38,065 bases of DNA from Perkinsus olseni (GCA_013115125.1 JABANN010000335.1:1-38065), one strand, 5' to 3'; counted from the stretch's first letter, positions 11,200-22,068 are shown. Program-made: numbers and translations. Notes: generated from the letters alone by a model not told the origin.

Positions 11200-12789
11200 A
11201 TGTGTCCTCCCAGGGCTATCCATCCTGCCTCGGTAGTCTGGACATCATCGTCATCGTCGTCGACAACTGCCCCTGCCCGCCGCAGTGTCCTCGATAATCA
11301 CCACGAAAGGTTATTCCATATACGCGGCGATACCTTCCGTGAACTGGGAAGGAATCTATCCGCGGCTGTTGGGAAGAGGACTAGGAAAGCCTTCCAGGAT
11401 GATCTGGAAGTATGGACATCTTTGGACTTGGTGAAGAAGTGGCAGACTATCGCATCAGCCGCAGCTCGGGCAACCAAGCACCTTTCACCATCACTTTATG
11501 ATTTCTTCGAGGGCATGGATGAATCTTTGAGTAGCCCCGAGGTTGGTCTAGGAGGCTCGGTATGGCAGTTGTTGACTATGTACGAAATGGACATGTACGT
11601 GTATCGGTATGCAGCCAGGTGCTCAGTGTGCTCCAGTAGGATCATGGATATCCCGCGGAGGAAGTGCATGTGCAGGTCATGGTGTAATAAGTGCTATAAA
11701 GCGGCTAGCAAACCCCAATTCTGTGATATATGCAAGTTTGCTGTGAGGGAGGTACACCAGATAGAACCTAGTAAGAAGATGGGGACGGAGGGAGTCGACC
11801 AGGCCTCCACAACCTTACTCCACGATAAAACTGGGGGTGCCAACTGTTGCTGTTCTCCTCGAGTGGTGAAGGGTAGATGTACTGGTTTTGGTTCCCCAAG
11901 GAGTGGTATCTGTGCTCAGACAGTTGATATGAGTTGTGACACGTACAACCACGGAAGGGATGATGCATGCTACCTCATTAATCTACCTACTGGTCATCGA
12001 GACTGGGCCCTTGTCTATGATGTAGGCTGTATAGCCAGTCCCATTGGTATCAATAGTAGAGGGGTCGCCATGTGCCTCTACAACCTGTATAATACTGCAG
12101 GTCATGGGTATGAGCGTGCTCTTGCAGACTCATCGACCAAGGAGTCGGCTGAAGTGCTGCCCATGGCTGTGTTACAGTGGGCTGTTTTACTGGGAGAGTT
12201 GGATACCATTGAGAAGATAGAGGGCATGCTGAGGAAGGCACTGAGGGACATAGGGCTCTATACGTCCGCTGCACTGGTCATTACATGTACTAATAATCCT
12301 GGTGAGGTGCTCGAGGCTGAGATGGCTGGGAATGATATCTGGACGCGGGTGGTGGAGGCAGCAGGGGGAGATGAAGATAAGGAGAAGGGGATGGTCATCA
12401 GGGCTAACCACTCACAGCCTACCTCATCAATCAAGCCAACTGAGGATATCCCAAAGGACGTCAGTGAGTCATCACATGATAGGCTGACTAAGCTCACTGA
12501 GTCGTTGGTAGCAGCAGCACCGGCTGGGGCGACGAACGAACATCAATGCAATAAGGAGCCTCGGCTATCAACGGATGGTGTGGTACCAGCTAATATATCA
12601 GCCCGGGAAGTACTATCACAGGAACCAATTCAAGAGGATGATACACTTGCCACTGTAGTGCTACGCCCTAGGGAAGGTATCATGGATATACGCTTTAAAC
12701 TGGGTACTAGGATAAAGGTTACCATCAAAAGGGGTACATGGCTACAGTTCGGCGGTGGCGATGACAACAACGTCCATGGTGGGGATTGA
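11200..12789 (+). CDS. C45-type Ntn acyltransferase/hydrolase with Cys-rich insert
   Basis: Apparently intronless, 529 aa. The order of motifs fits the C45 acyl-CoA:6-APA acyltransferase/Tan family, whose members self-cleave before a Cys that becomes the nucleophile. There is an N-terminal RGDTFRELG helix start, then FFEGMDESL...LLTMYEMD. The likely nucleophile is in RCTGFG (Cys227). These are followed by SPIGINSRGVAMCLYNL (the family's G-x-N-x-x-G block), LEAEMAG.D.W (the 'vE' strand), IRANHS (near residue 400, equivalent to the family HTNH), and SSHDRLTKL plus a late TLATVVLRP strand. Between the N-terminal helices and the nucleophile lie eight Cys in four pairs (C141/144, C156/158, C162/165, C175/178). 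This zinc-binding-like module is not part of the usual short alpha subunit. ATG 11200 is the first Met in a frame that stays open. The substrate cannot be inferred. The family call rests on motif order only. Confidence 0.72.
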   Translation: MCPPRAIHPASVVWTSSSSSSTTAPARRSVLDNHHERLFHIRGDTFRELGRNLSAAVGKRTRKAFQDDLEVWTSLDLVKKWQTIASAAARATKHLSPSLYDFFEGMDESLSSPEVGLGGSVWQLLTMYEMDMYVYRYAARCSVCSSRIMDIPRRKCMCRSWCNKCYKAASKPQFCDICKFAVREVHQIEPSKKMGTEGVDQASTTLLHDKTGGANCCCSPRVVKGRCTGFGSPRSGICAQTVDMSCDTYNHGRDDACYLINLPTGHRDWALVYDVGCIASPIGINSRGVAMCLYNLYNTAGHGYERALADSSTKESAEVLPMAVLQWAVLLGELDTIEKIEGMLRKALRDIGLYTSAALVITCTNNPGEVLEAEMAGNDIWTRVVEAAGGDEDKEKGMVIRANHSQPTSSIKPTEDIPKDVSESSHDRLTKLTESLVAAAPAGATNEHQCNKEPRLSTDGVVPANISAREVLSQEPIQEDDTLATVVLRPREGIMDIRFKLGTRIKVTIKRGTWLQFGGGDDNNVHGGD

Positions 12790-12949
12790 CGACGAGGAGG
12801 GGCTAGGAGCTCCATCATTTTCACGTTGTTGTCATCATTGTATCATTCCTGATTCATCCATGCTTGTGTGTCAGTGGGTGAGGTTATACGCAGCAGCATC
12901 GTCATCGTCAATATAGTAACGTTTTCATGATGCTGTTGATACTCCTTTA

Positions 12950-14650
12950 ATGTCATATAACAACCCGTATAACCTATCCAATCCCAATCAGACAACACAA
13001 CCACAACCACAGCAGCAGCAGCCTCTGCCGTTTGGTCCCCACCCTGCAGCACCACTCACACAGCAAGGGGGTGGGGCAATGCAGCCGCCGGGACTACCGA
13101 CCCCTATGCCGATGCCATACCCTGCCATGCCCCCTTATGGTATGATGCCCGGCCCTCCTTTGGTACCTAACGCTGCAATGGTCTACCCCAGCGGATACCC
13201 TGGTAAGGAGAAGGAGTGCAAATCGTTATCGTGTGGTATGGGCCAAGGTGTTATTATTCCCTCAGGATTCCTTATGGGCGGCGGTATTCTCATGCAACCA
13301 CAGCAACAGCAGCAGGGCCCAGGCAATCGAGTAAGGGTTAGTTACCACTGGTCGTGGTCGTTTATTACGAGAAGTTCATCAGGCAACTATGACTGCCCCC
13401 GCTGGTGTTATGCCACATAATCAAATGCCGCAGTATCTGGCCAGTACCACTCCATCCACTACCACCAGTGGTCCTACTGGGGTCAATGCAATTCCAACAA
13501 CTATCATGAAGACTGAAAGCTTGGCAGGGCCTCAGCTCGGTAGTATCAACAGCAGCAACAATAACGAAATTAAAGGCTTCGAGGTGTAAGTTGGGCTTCA
13601 GCTGAGGATTCATCGAAGCTCCTGTCTCTTTAGTGATCGGTGTGCTCCAGGCAGTGGGAGTGGAGGTGTAGATTACGTCAAAGCTGACCCGAACCCCAAG
13701 GTACAGGAATCAAGCCATGGGCCATCTAAAGTAGAGCCCACGATGAAGGAGGAGGATCCTAAGGATAAGCCGGCTTTCAAGGAGCTCACCTTGGATGATC
13801 TAGTGGCCCCACCCGGGTATATTACATCTTGCATCACCTCGGTCTGGATCATCATGTGATGTTTTAGACCGGCATGTGCCCTAGACGATCCTAAGTTGAA
13901 GGCTGCTTATGATTACTGTGATACCACAACTGCCGCGGTCATTGACGTGGCCATCAGGTAGTGCTACTGCCACCGACTATCAGTCATTATAGCTCTCCTG
14001 GTGTATGTCAGGCAGGCAACGGCCCTCTGCGAGCGAGGTATAGAGGAGCAGTTTGAAGTGGCTGAGGCTGAGCTTAGGGTTGCCATGATAGAGGCGGAGA
14101 TGGAGGCGTATAAGTAATCAGTGCTACCCTACCACCACGGAGATCTGTTCATTGTTAGAGCGGCGATGGCGATATCCAAGGATCCAAGTGATATTGAAAA
14201 TAAACGCCGAAGAGTGGCGATGTGAGATCCCAATAATAGTGGAGGATGTAGGATGGTGCCTGCCTCAGATACGGTGGTACTCTTTCTCCTACTCAAAGCC
14301 CACGCGATACAGGTCAAGCCTCGCCTGAGAGTCCGGATACTAACGTATGGGGTGGAGGGCTCAGTGCGGGCCAAGGCCGCAACAACAGTCCCGAACCGGT
14401 AAGAAAGAGCACATTAGACGCGCGCGATTACGATCTCCACGATATAATGTCTCGCTGTTAGGGCTCCCTCCACAGCGCTGATCAGGACCCGGCTAAGCCC
14501 ACCCTCCCACCACGTTTTGGTGGAGGGGTGCGGCATCACCGGCGAGCCCATCTCTCTACTGGTGCGGCGAACATGAGTACTCCTGAGAATGGCAGCCCGG
14601 CCATATCCCCTCCGAGTACCACCAGTACTGATAGTTCACCTGCTGAGTGA
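12950..14650 (+). CDS. Gln/Pro-rich protein with central helical segment, nine exons
   Basis: Not recognised. Deduced exons: 12950-13202, 13266-13330, 13383-13585, 13634-13816, 13868-13957, 14012-14113, 14159-14221, 14269-14398 and 14462-14650; all phases agree and give 425 aa. Residues 1-180 are Gln/Pro/Met-rich (PMPMPYPAMPPYGMMPGPP). A charged stretch then leads to KELTLDDLVAPPG, and a predicted helix follows (LKAAYDYCDTTTAAVIDVAIRQ..., ERGIEEQFEVAEAELRVAMIEAEMEAYK). A basic patch NKRRRVA could be a nuclear localisation signal. The C-terminus is Ser/Pro/Thr-rich with several SP/TP sites. The first intron (63 nt) is stop-free and in frame, so it may be retained. The composition suggests a nuclear or RNA-associated scaffold, which is inference only. 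Confidence 0.7.
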
Positions 14651-14930
14651 TATCGAGAGTATCATAACGTTATATGATTGTACTGTAACATTTGCCGATA
14701 GTTAATGATTGAGTTGTGAGTTGGGAGGGAGAGTTGTTCATTGAGAAGACCGGCCCCTAACATGCACGAACAAAGCTACGAACACAACAAGTAATGTTCA
14801 CGGCCAACGTACAGAAAGCGGCATGCTACTATGACACTTCAGAGCGTTATTCATCCTTGATGCTTCGTATCATCAACTGCCTTCGTTTCCATATGCAAGC
14901 ACCGCATGAGCTGCGTGTGAGGCCGCGGTT

Positions 14931-17518
14931 TCAAGCCTTGAAACCCACTTGAGCGTCCTCAAACTCAATAGTTTTGACTCGGGGGATGGATTGCCCCAGC
15001 TGTGACCTCTCATCTCTGGCCTTTGTCTCATGCCATTCATTCCGCAACTCCCTTATGTCTTGTCTATAGCATTCCAGAGTTCGGCGTAGTTCTTTGACCT
15101 GAAAATTTATTATGGAATAGCGTTCCTGGGTTGCAAGGAGCCACCCAAGACCAAGGCACCGACAGGCATGTCACCTCTGCGGCGACCACGGAAGCATCTT
15201 CTTGGTTATCCATCTCAGGAGGCACCTCCTCTCCGGATTCCGGCTCACGAAGGTCTACTGTCCTTGCATTATCTAACTCCTCCGTAGCCTGTTTCAGTGT
15301 GACCAGCAATGCCTGTAAATATCCTCTTCATGATAAGGTCCTTCCTTTCGATACACAATGTTCACCTCCCTCTCCTCCACTAATTTACCAAGGTGGTCCT
15401 CCGCCGTTAGCAGCCTCTCCATCAACATCACTGAATGTGATTCGGGTTCTCCATCGCTCAAACTCGTCTCTTGTAAACCACCCTGCCCACTCTTCTGTAG
15501 GACGCTCCCGTCCACACCGGTAGAATCCTCTGAAGACCTTAACATACCGAAGGCGGCGATGGCGGCCTACCCTCGTGAGTGGTGCCCGTGGCTCCTCGAA
15601 GAGTCTCATGCAGTGGAGCGAGGAGATCCATTCTTTCATCGAGTATCCTCAGAATCCCTCCAGCGACATTAAGCAAGTTATTCTTATGTGTTAGCTCGAC
15701 CCTTAAGGTCTTAGCCTCGGCACTCGCAGCTCTCGTCGCTCTGTTCAATAGGATATGGTTGAGTCATGCTGGTGTCCGTGGTATAATCCCCAGGGCTTAC
15801 TCCTCGATACCCTCCCTTGTTAACTGCTGTTGGCCCTCGCCCCCGAGGTGAGTTGAAAGCGTGCAGCCCTCCTGAATTATCGGCCAGAGCCTTGGCGATC
15901 GTAACGTTATTCAGTTGAGATCACTGCGCGCAATCAGTAACAGCGCTTCATCTATACTCAATCGAGTGGAAGACTTATCACCTCGGCTGCTGCTATTTCC
16001 TGTTCAAGTGCTTCGAGAGTCTCCCTCAACGTGTCGACCTCCGACTGCAATGCGTTCCCCACTCTACTCCTCGCCAGTGCAGCAGGGCCATCGTGCGGAC
16101 GCGACAACCCATCCTCTGCGAGATCGCTACGCAGATTGGTTAGAGTCTATTCATTCATGCAATCTCACCAGCACGATGCGACGTTACCCTCATGAGCTCT
16201 CGCTCAAGAGTTTTCAAAGTAACCTGTTCTCTGACAGACTGTATAAGGGCATCTGGACCATCATCACCACCATAATGGCACCTATCATGATCAATTCCCC
16301 CAATTCAGCTGATGAGCAAGCATCACTTCTCGGCCTCAACCGTTGCTTGTCGTGTATAGTCGAACTCTCTGTTCTTCTGTTCCTTCTTTTCCGCTGCCAA
16401 GACACAAACCCTTCGCACAGCCTCATCCAAGGTACTCAACTCATTCTCCAGTTCACCTGAGGATAACCATAACAGCAGCAGCGCGAGCAAAGGGGAGTGG
16501 CCGTAGCGGAGTCTACCAAGATCTTCCTTAAGAGCTCCGTGCCTTTCCCAGCTACGAAAAAGCCTCTCCATGGCGGCAGACCTGCTCTCCGAGATTACGC
16601 ATTACTTCATAGTGTACAGTATATAGTCTGACTTGCCGGCGCCATCCTCCGCCCTGGGTGCTGCGCTGTAGCCCCTTGTCCTCTGCGTGAGGTCATCTCG
16701 GGCTTTAACAACGGATCGCCTCAGCCTATTTAATGCCTGCACGAAGCAGTGCGAAGGAGGAGGAGGAGTTGGCTGCCATAATAACCCACCGAGCCAGATT
16801 CTAAAGTGTACTCGTCTACACTATCTGCAAGATCTGCATAAGCTGTGACGTCTCCCAGTGCATCGCTGCTCATACTGGACGATCTCGATAGACGAGCAAA
16901 GTTTGTCGTAGAATCATCCTCATCTGAGAGGCCCCCAGTGACGAAATAAAGCCTCCAATAGGGTTAGCAATCAGTAATGGGCAGGGCCTGCCCGGCAGGC
17001 TACCGCGCTCGTCGACGGCCCTACATCCGCGTGCCATTGAGTTGAGTATCTCCTTCGTTGCCTCTCCACGCCGCTCGGCGTGACTATCTGATCGAAACAA
17101 GGGCTACATTGGTCTCTAAGGAGATGTTTCACACATAATAGCGCAGCGCATTGACAGCTCTGAGCCCCACATCAAGAGAAAATCACGAGGCCTTCAACCT
17201 ACGCAAGTCCTCCACGAATCCTCTCCGTTTCGCGTTATCTCGAGCAGTATCCTCAGACTCCCGATGACTCTCACGGTCGCCATCATCATTCTCAACTTTG
17301 TCCAGCAGTTCCCTCAATCGACTCGAAATCTTCCTCAAATCTACTGCACTAGTGCTCATCTCAACCGTCGGTGAGAGTAGAGCGTTGCGAGGATGGCCAT
17401 TCTTGGGCATCATCCCCTCGTCATCATGCGAGGAGTGAGCCTCACTTCGTTTCATAGATCGAATGGCAGCTTCAGCACCGCCCTCACTATCACTGTCGCC
17501 AGCAACAAGCCGCGGCAT
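14931..17518 (-). CDS. Coiled-coil protein, 13 exons, unknown function
   Basis: Minus-strand gene read from ATG at 17518 to TGA at 14931-14933. Deduced exons (descending): 17518-17203, 17087-17004, 16923-16790, 16736-16618, 16581-16517, 16456-16327, 16230-16169, 16115-15982, 15871-15801, 15740-15571, 15529-15366, 15312-15175 and 15098-14931; summed phases give 584 aa. The protein is dominated by heptad-like helices, e.g. ELENELSTLDEAVRRVCVLAAEKKEQK, EVDTLRETLEALEQEIAAAE, RVELTHKNNLLNVAGGILRILDERM, and VKELRRTLECYRQDIRELRNEW at the C-terminal end. The acidic, Ser-rich N-terminus has SRLRELLDKVE. No motor, kinase or other catalytic motif is visible. A cytoskeletal, centrosomal or tethering role is possible but not shown. 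The exon starting at 15871 could instead start at 15829. The 36-nt intron 16582-16617 is unusually short. Confidence 0.65.
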
Positions 17519-17737
17519 TTAATGACTATCGATTTCCTCCAGTGGACTGCACGGCCCCGGTCCTCCTTCCTCCAGCCTCTCGTTCACTACTATATAACAC
17601 AATTACTCTTGTGGACTTGGAAGATAGAAAATCACTGTAATTAGCAGACCGTCATAGAGAGGAGGAGATATCGCCATAGACATCTATATAAATATAACTT
17701 AATACATGAACAACTGAACAACACCATCAACGATAGT

Positions 17738-19120
17738 CTAGTTGACGACCTTGTTAAGCACTTCCTGAACCTCTTGAGCGCACCGGTCAAGCTTGGGATA
17801 ACGATCGTGGATCATCCCCGCGTTGTGTGTCTTCCCAGGAGCGTTGCACGTACAAGCAGGTTCACCTCTAGCTCTGCTGGGGCAACCGAATACGGCTTGG
17901 GTTGCCACACTCATAGAAAGCTTACACAATCTGAAATGAGCAACGACTGAATCAACACTAGCCATGGGACTGCCGGGGCCTCACCTTTCTGGGTTCTTCT
18001 CGCCAGCAGCAAGCATGGCGGCCAAGCTGCCAACCATGCAGTCGCCCGCTCCTACGGTGGAAGTGCAGTACTTACCCTTATCCGAGGGGGCACTCGGGCA
18101 TGGCAACGCGCCGCTACTCCCATCAGTGCATGCATACGCACAACCGGCACCACCTAGGCTCACGATACACAACCACTTAGTCCCAGAAGTCTTCAGCAGC
18201 CTATCCGCCAAGGCCATTGCTGCTGTGGGGTCCTTGGTCACGTCAGAAGGAGAATCGTTACTGCCGTTTAGCAGACGGTCCAACGCCGCTGCCTCCTCCT
18301 CGTTGACGACAAGAATATCGACCATTTTGAAGGCCTCCCGAGGCAGCTGCTGTCCGGGTACTACAGGAGCTGGGGCCGCATTGAGCAGCGAGAGAGTGTT
18401 AGAAGACCTTGACGCGACTTTCAAGGACTCCACTACAGCATCTACAGGAACTTCACATTGGAGAACCAACACCTAGGGAAGAGAACACATGGAAAGAGCG
18501 TCAGCCGATTCGAAGACTACCTTAGAGTTCTCTATGGCTTGGGATACCTCGCTACGCCTTCCAATCTAAGAGAATAAACGATTAGAAGAGCACGCCCACT
18601 ACGATTAGTCGTGGAAGGGTGATACCACCATCCTACTACCATGTCTGGAGTTAGCATCCCGTTAGTGCCAGGCACCACTACAATGTTATTCTCAGCATCA
18701 GCCGCCCCTGATACCACAATTCCCGCAACACCAGTACCTGATACGCGCTGTGATAGTATAATACCGTGTGTGACAGTGCATGATCTTACTCGTTCCAGGC
18801 AGAAGATTGAGATAATCCACGCCAACGCCGGTGTCCTTAAGATGATCCCTATAAGCAGTTCCCAGCCCATCATCAGCACTCACGCAGCCTATCATCTGCA
18901 CCCTGGGTACATCACAGCCGGGGGTGGTGAGCAAGGTTCCAGCAGCCACTGCTTGATTAGCTCCCTTACCGCCCCAACTCTGAGTGAACTTGTCACCAGA
19001 AACAGTCTCACCAGGCTTCGGTAGTCTGGGCAGCCTGCAGCGGAATGTAAAGTCTGCACTCAAAGAGCCAACCACAGTAACTAGAGTGCTGCCATCTTGG
19101 TCGCAACAGTGGGTAGGCAT
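17738..19120 (-). CDS. Ribokinase (PfkB-family carbohydrate kinase)
   Basis: Phosphorylates D-ribose at O5 with ATP, feeding ribose into the pentose phosphate/PRPP pool (known for the family). Exons (descending): 19120-18790, 18737-18640, 18565-18521, 18472-17985 and 17930-17738, giving 384 aa; every phase fits. The N-terminal strand VVGSLSADFTF, then the sugar-site WGGKGANQAVAA (residues 49-60) match PfkB signature 1. NGMLTPDM, the VLVLQCEVP strand, and VDILVVNEEEAAAL follow. The C-terminal signature STVGAGDCMVG puts the catalytic base at Asp302. The protein is longer than bacterial RbsK (about 309 aa), mainly through loops around residues 65-75 and 225-290 (SNDSPSD..., YACTDGSSGALP). It is probably cytosolic: no targeting signal is evident. 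The upstream flank holds two CACGTG sites in an inverted repeat. Confidence 0.93.
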
Positions 19121-19156
19121 TTGGTAGCAGTAATAATAACAACAAATAGAAACTGA

Positions 19157-19210
19157 TCACACGTGAGTGTAGCATACTACGATAACTTTAATGATGGTAT
19201 ACACGTGTGA
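19157..19210. promoter_or_regulatory. Inverted pair of CACGTG boxes upstream of ribokinase
   Basis: TCACACGTG (19157-19165) and its exact reverse complement CACGTGTGA (19202-19210) flank about 36 nt, 37-90 nt upstream of the minus-strand ribokinase start codon at 19120. Each arm contains the palindrome CACGTG, the E-box/G-box core recognised by bHLH/bZIP factors in other eukaryotes. A regulatory role is inferred from position and symmetry only. Confidence 0.35.
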
Positions 19211-19360
19211 ACGTTAACGCTAGATAAATATGTCACAATAACCCTGTCCCGATATCACCACTTGTTGCCTAGCGTGTAAGGTAGCACCGCTGATTCCCCA
19301 AGGACCACCCTCCATGCATCTGTATCTTTCGAGAGTAGATGCCGCTTATCACCCTAAATC

Positions 19361-19445
19361 CTCTTTTCTGCCACAATTCTCTTCCTTCTGCCACAGTTTT
19401 CTCTCTTTCAACACAATTTCCTCTCTTTCACCACACTTTCTCGCA
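19361..19445. repeat. Degenerate ~20-bp pyrimidine-rich tandem repeat
   Basis: About four imperfect copies of a unit like CTCTCTTTCaaCACAATTTC follow one another. The flank from 19121 to 19842 contains no other supported feature except the CACGTG pair and a 16-nt palindrome at 19592-19607. Confidence 0.6.
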
Positions 19446-19591
19446 CATTCATCAGCGGTGTGGCAGTCCAAGCTCCGGTTCTACAGATCGTAACTAGACT
19501 TCCTTCCCATTGAGACGTCGCCAATTTCAATTTGTGAATTTGGGGTCGCGACTCCTAAAATTTGGGGGCAAGCCCTCTAAGGTGGGAATTT

Positions 19592-19607
19592 GTCGCTCGC
19601 GAGCGAC
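19592..19607. repeat. Perfect 16-nt palindrome GTCGCTCGCGAGCGAC
   Basis: A self-complementary, CpG-rich 16-mer lies 236 nt upstream of the secreted-protein start codon. Looser inverted matches (TTTGGGGG near 19561, CCCCCAAA near 19634) lie on both sides, so the whole roughly 80-nt segment could form a hairpin or be a small element remnant. No target-site duplication is evident. Confidence 0.6.
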
Positions 19608-19842
19608 GTCTTACTCCTCCGGGCAGGATCAATTCCCCCAAATTCGAGAAGTATTGCTACTATCGGATAGTGTCTTGTCGTACATGAGGTATCTCGAGGT
19701 CAGAGAAGGGGCAGTCTAGGAGGCTATTTATCATTAGCAGCCAGGGGGATTGGTCGTCACGGACCAGCAATGGACATTTCCCTCAAAGGTATCTCTATTT
19801 ATATTTTTACCGCTGATCATTCAGTCAACGCTAGTCACCCAA

Positions 19843-20730
19843 ATGTCGGTTCAACAGTTCATCATCGGAGCTTCAGTTGCTGTGTTGGTTTCGAACATAC
19901 CCGGCGGTAACTGCATCGGCACACTAGCTCCAGTTGGGTATGCGCGCCGTGCCACTGATGTGAGACCATTGACCACTCCTCGGATGTGTGTTATCTCACT
20001 TGTAATGGACCGTGTTTCTCGTGTGTAGCTTCGGTGATCGCAGCTTCATCACGTGACAGAACATGCCCGTCCTTCAATGTCAGGTTTACTCTTCGTACAA
20101 AACTGCGAAGTTCAACAGCGTAAGAAATGCTACTCTGTGCTCTTATAACGATCGCAAGACTAATCCAGAGCTTTTGGCGAAACTGGAATTCCTCGTTACG
20201 GCCAGCATGGTGCAAACACAGTCTGTGAACTGTCCGAAGGATCCCGCTTACGGCAACGCGTTCAGGACAACGTAAAGCATACACGAGGGGTCGTCTCCTC
20301 TGAGCAACGTTGCTATTCTCGTTGCAGTTACTGGGGGAATCCCTCCCTTGCGACCTATCAGTCTGATTATCCGAAGAGTCATCCTTTGCACGATTTTAGT
20401 GTGACTGGACCTCCGAACAACACTGGTTTGGATCCGCTCCGAAGGCTTGACCAATCATCCTTTCGAGGGGAAAGGGAGTTGGTGTACGTGGCTGCTCGCA
20501 CAGTTGATCTCGAACGAGACGATTATTACCCAGTCCACGAGGAGGAGCTGGATGATGCTGCGCTGGACATGGACTGGGAGGTGAAGGGCCTCTGCGCAGC
20601 GGTGTTCAAGGCTGTTAAGAAAAAATTTCCAAACTTCAAAGATCTTTGCACCGAGTACCACGATGAATCCGAGGCTGCCGTTAGAGGCATTCCAGTAGTT
20701 TCCAGAGAGGAGATAGTGACCCGCAATTAG
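19843..20730 (+). CDS. Predicted secreted protein, unknown family (tandem copy 1)
   Basis: Three exons: 19843-19959, 20084-20271 and 20328-20730, giving 235 aa with consistent phases. ATG 19843 opens a good signal peptide (MSVQQFIIGASVAVLVSNIP then GGNC), so the product is probably secreted or enters the endomembrane system. The mature part contains VRNATLCSYNDRK (a potential N-glycosylation site), YWGNPSLATYQSDYP, a Pro/Gly loop, and a C-terminal helical domain ERELVYVAARTVDLERDDYYPVHEEELDDAALDMDWEVKGLCAAVFKAVKKKF. I recognise no family. The splice joining exon 2 to exon 3 is supported because the acceptor (TTGCAG/TTACTGGGG) is conserved in the neighbouring copy. The last roughly 10 residues differ between copies, so the C-terminus is uncertain. 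Confidence 0.6.
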
Positions 20731-21740
20731 TGGGTACACCTTTAGTTGGACACTGCTTGGAGGTGATATTCTTTATCAATTCTCCTGACCACTATTACAA
20801 CATCGATGGGCGTGAAAGTGTCGGCCATAATAGGTATGATGATGAATATGATGTTGTTATTACTATCATGCAACCACGATGATTGATGTGATGTTGTTGT
20901 TGGATGTGTTCCGATTTGGCTGTTGTATTCCTGATGGCGTACAAAAAGAGGTGTGGCCAAACATGCACAACTTTCGCTCTCAGGATTACCGTGGGAACAA
21001 AGTTTCGAAGTTCAACCGCGCGAGAAATGCTACTCTCTGCTCTTATAGCAATGGCAAGCCGGAGACGGAGCTAAGGTTATCCTCGTCGTTGCAGTTACTG
21101 GGGGAATCCCTCTCTTGCGACCTATCAGTCTGATTATCCTGAGAGTCGCCCCTTGCACGATTTTGGAGCGGCCGGTCCTCCGGATAGCACTGGTTTGAAT
21201 TCGCTGCGAAAGCTTGATCAGTCATCTTTCCGGAAGGAGAGGGAGCTGGTGTACATGGCTGCTCGTACAGTTGATCTCGGGCGAGATGATAACTACCCAG
21301 TCCGCGAGGAGGAGCTGGCTCATGCTGCGATAGACATGGATTTGAAGGTGGAGGGCCTCTGCGCTGCGGTGTTCAAGGCTGTTAAGAAACCATTTTCAAC
21401 CTATACAGAGCTCTGCACGGAGTACCACAATGAATCCGAGGCTGCCGTTGATGCTGCTCATAAAGAGGACTGGACGTTCTGGGAGGATAAGAATGGCATT
21501 ACAATAGTTTCGAGGAAGCAAACCTCGGCACGACTGTAGTCGGATACTGTTTGGAAGTGTTATTCTCTATAAATTCTCCTGCCCGCTATCGCAACGTCGA
21601 TGGACGTGAGCCGGTCAGCCGTGAGAGAGATGACGATGAATTTAAAATTGGTTTCATCATGTGCCGCGATCAGGGTGATCGATGTGATGTTGTTATCTGA
21701 TGTGTTCCGATTTGGCTGTTGTATTCTTGTAAGTCTAAAT
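20084..21740. repeat. Tandem duplication of the secreted-protein locus (~0.8 kb unit)
   Basis: The segment 20095-20940 is repeated, diverged, at 20996-21740. Matched landmarks are the exon 2 core (20095 and 20996), the exon 3 acceptor and coding part, the 3' flank (TTCTCCTG... near 20780 and 21576), and a conserved block around GTGTTCCGATTTGGCTGTTG at 20908 and 21704. The 3' landmarks are spaced 796 nt apart. Both coding and non-coding parts are duplicated, which indicates segmental duplication, not retroposition. Confidence 0.8.
20990..21539 (+). pseudogene. Truncated tandem copy 2 of the secreted-protein gene
   Basis: Copy 2 keeps the exon 2 core (SKFNRARNATLCSYSNGKPETEL) and the full exon 3 region (YWGNPSLATYQSDYPESRPLHDFG... 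to DLKVEGLCAAVFKAVKKPF...). Relative to copy 1 it lacks roughly 125 nt of exon 2 sequence and the intron donor between them, leaving only 19 nt before the conserved acceptor. The upstream frame (ATG 20879) lacks the copy 1 signal exon. Compared with copy 1, exon 3 has 42 extra nucleotides encoding DAAHKEDWTFWEDK, so one copy has lost or gained them. Exon 3 remains open, so a rearranged gene with a different 5' end is possible. Confidence 0.55.
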
Positions 21741-22068
21741 GAGCTGTTCACCTGAAGTTGTCATTCTAAAACTTGCGGACTCTTCGCTGATTGTCAACAT
21801 TTATAGAGGATCTACCGCCAATGCCTGGAGAGCGCCCAGTAGCGACCGCTAGGAAGCTTCCGTGACGAATAATTGGGTTCATAGCTACATGCACACAGCT
21901 CCGAGACACTGAATAGTTCGGCAGAGAGTCAACAACAACTTGCAGATCACAACAGTTTCGGGAGATTGGAACATCACACCCGGCAGAGACCAGTCACAGA
22001 CGAAGCGTCCGTCGCTTGTCTCCAGAAGCTCGTACTGACGGCGAGCTAGGCAGGTCTCACTTTGTGTG
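21741..22068. other. Intergenic, no feature recognised
   Basis: About 330 nt downstream of the duplicated unit. I see no coding signal, repeat or RNA gene. Confidence 0.4.
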
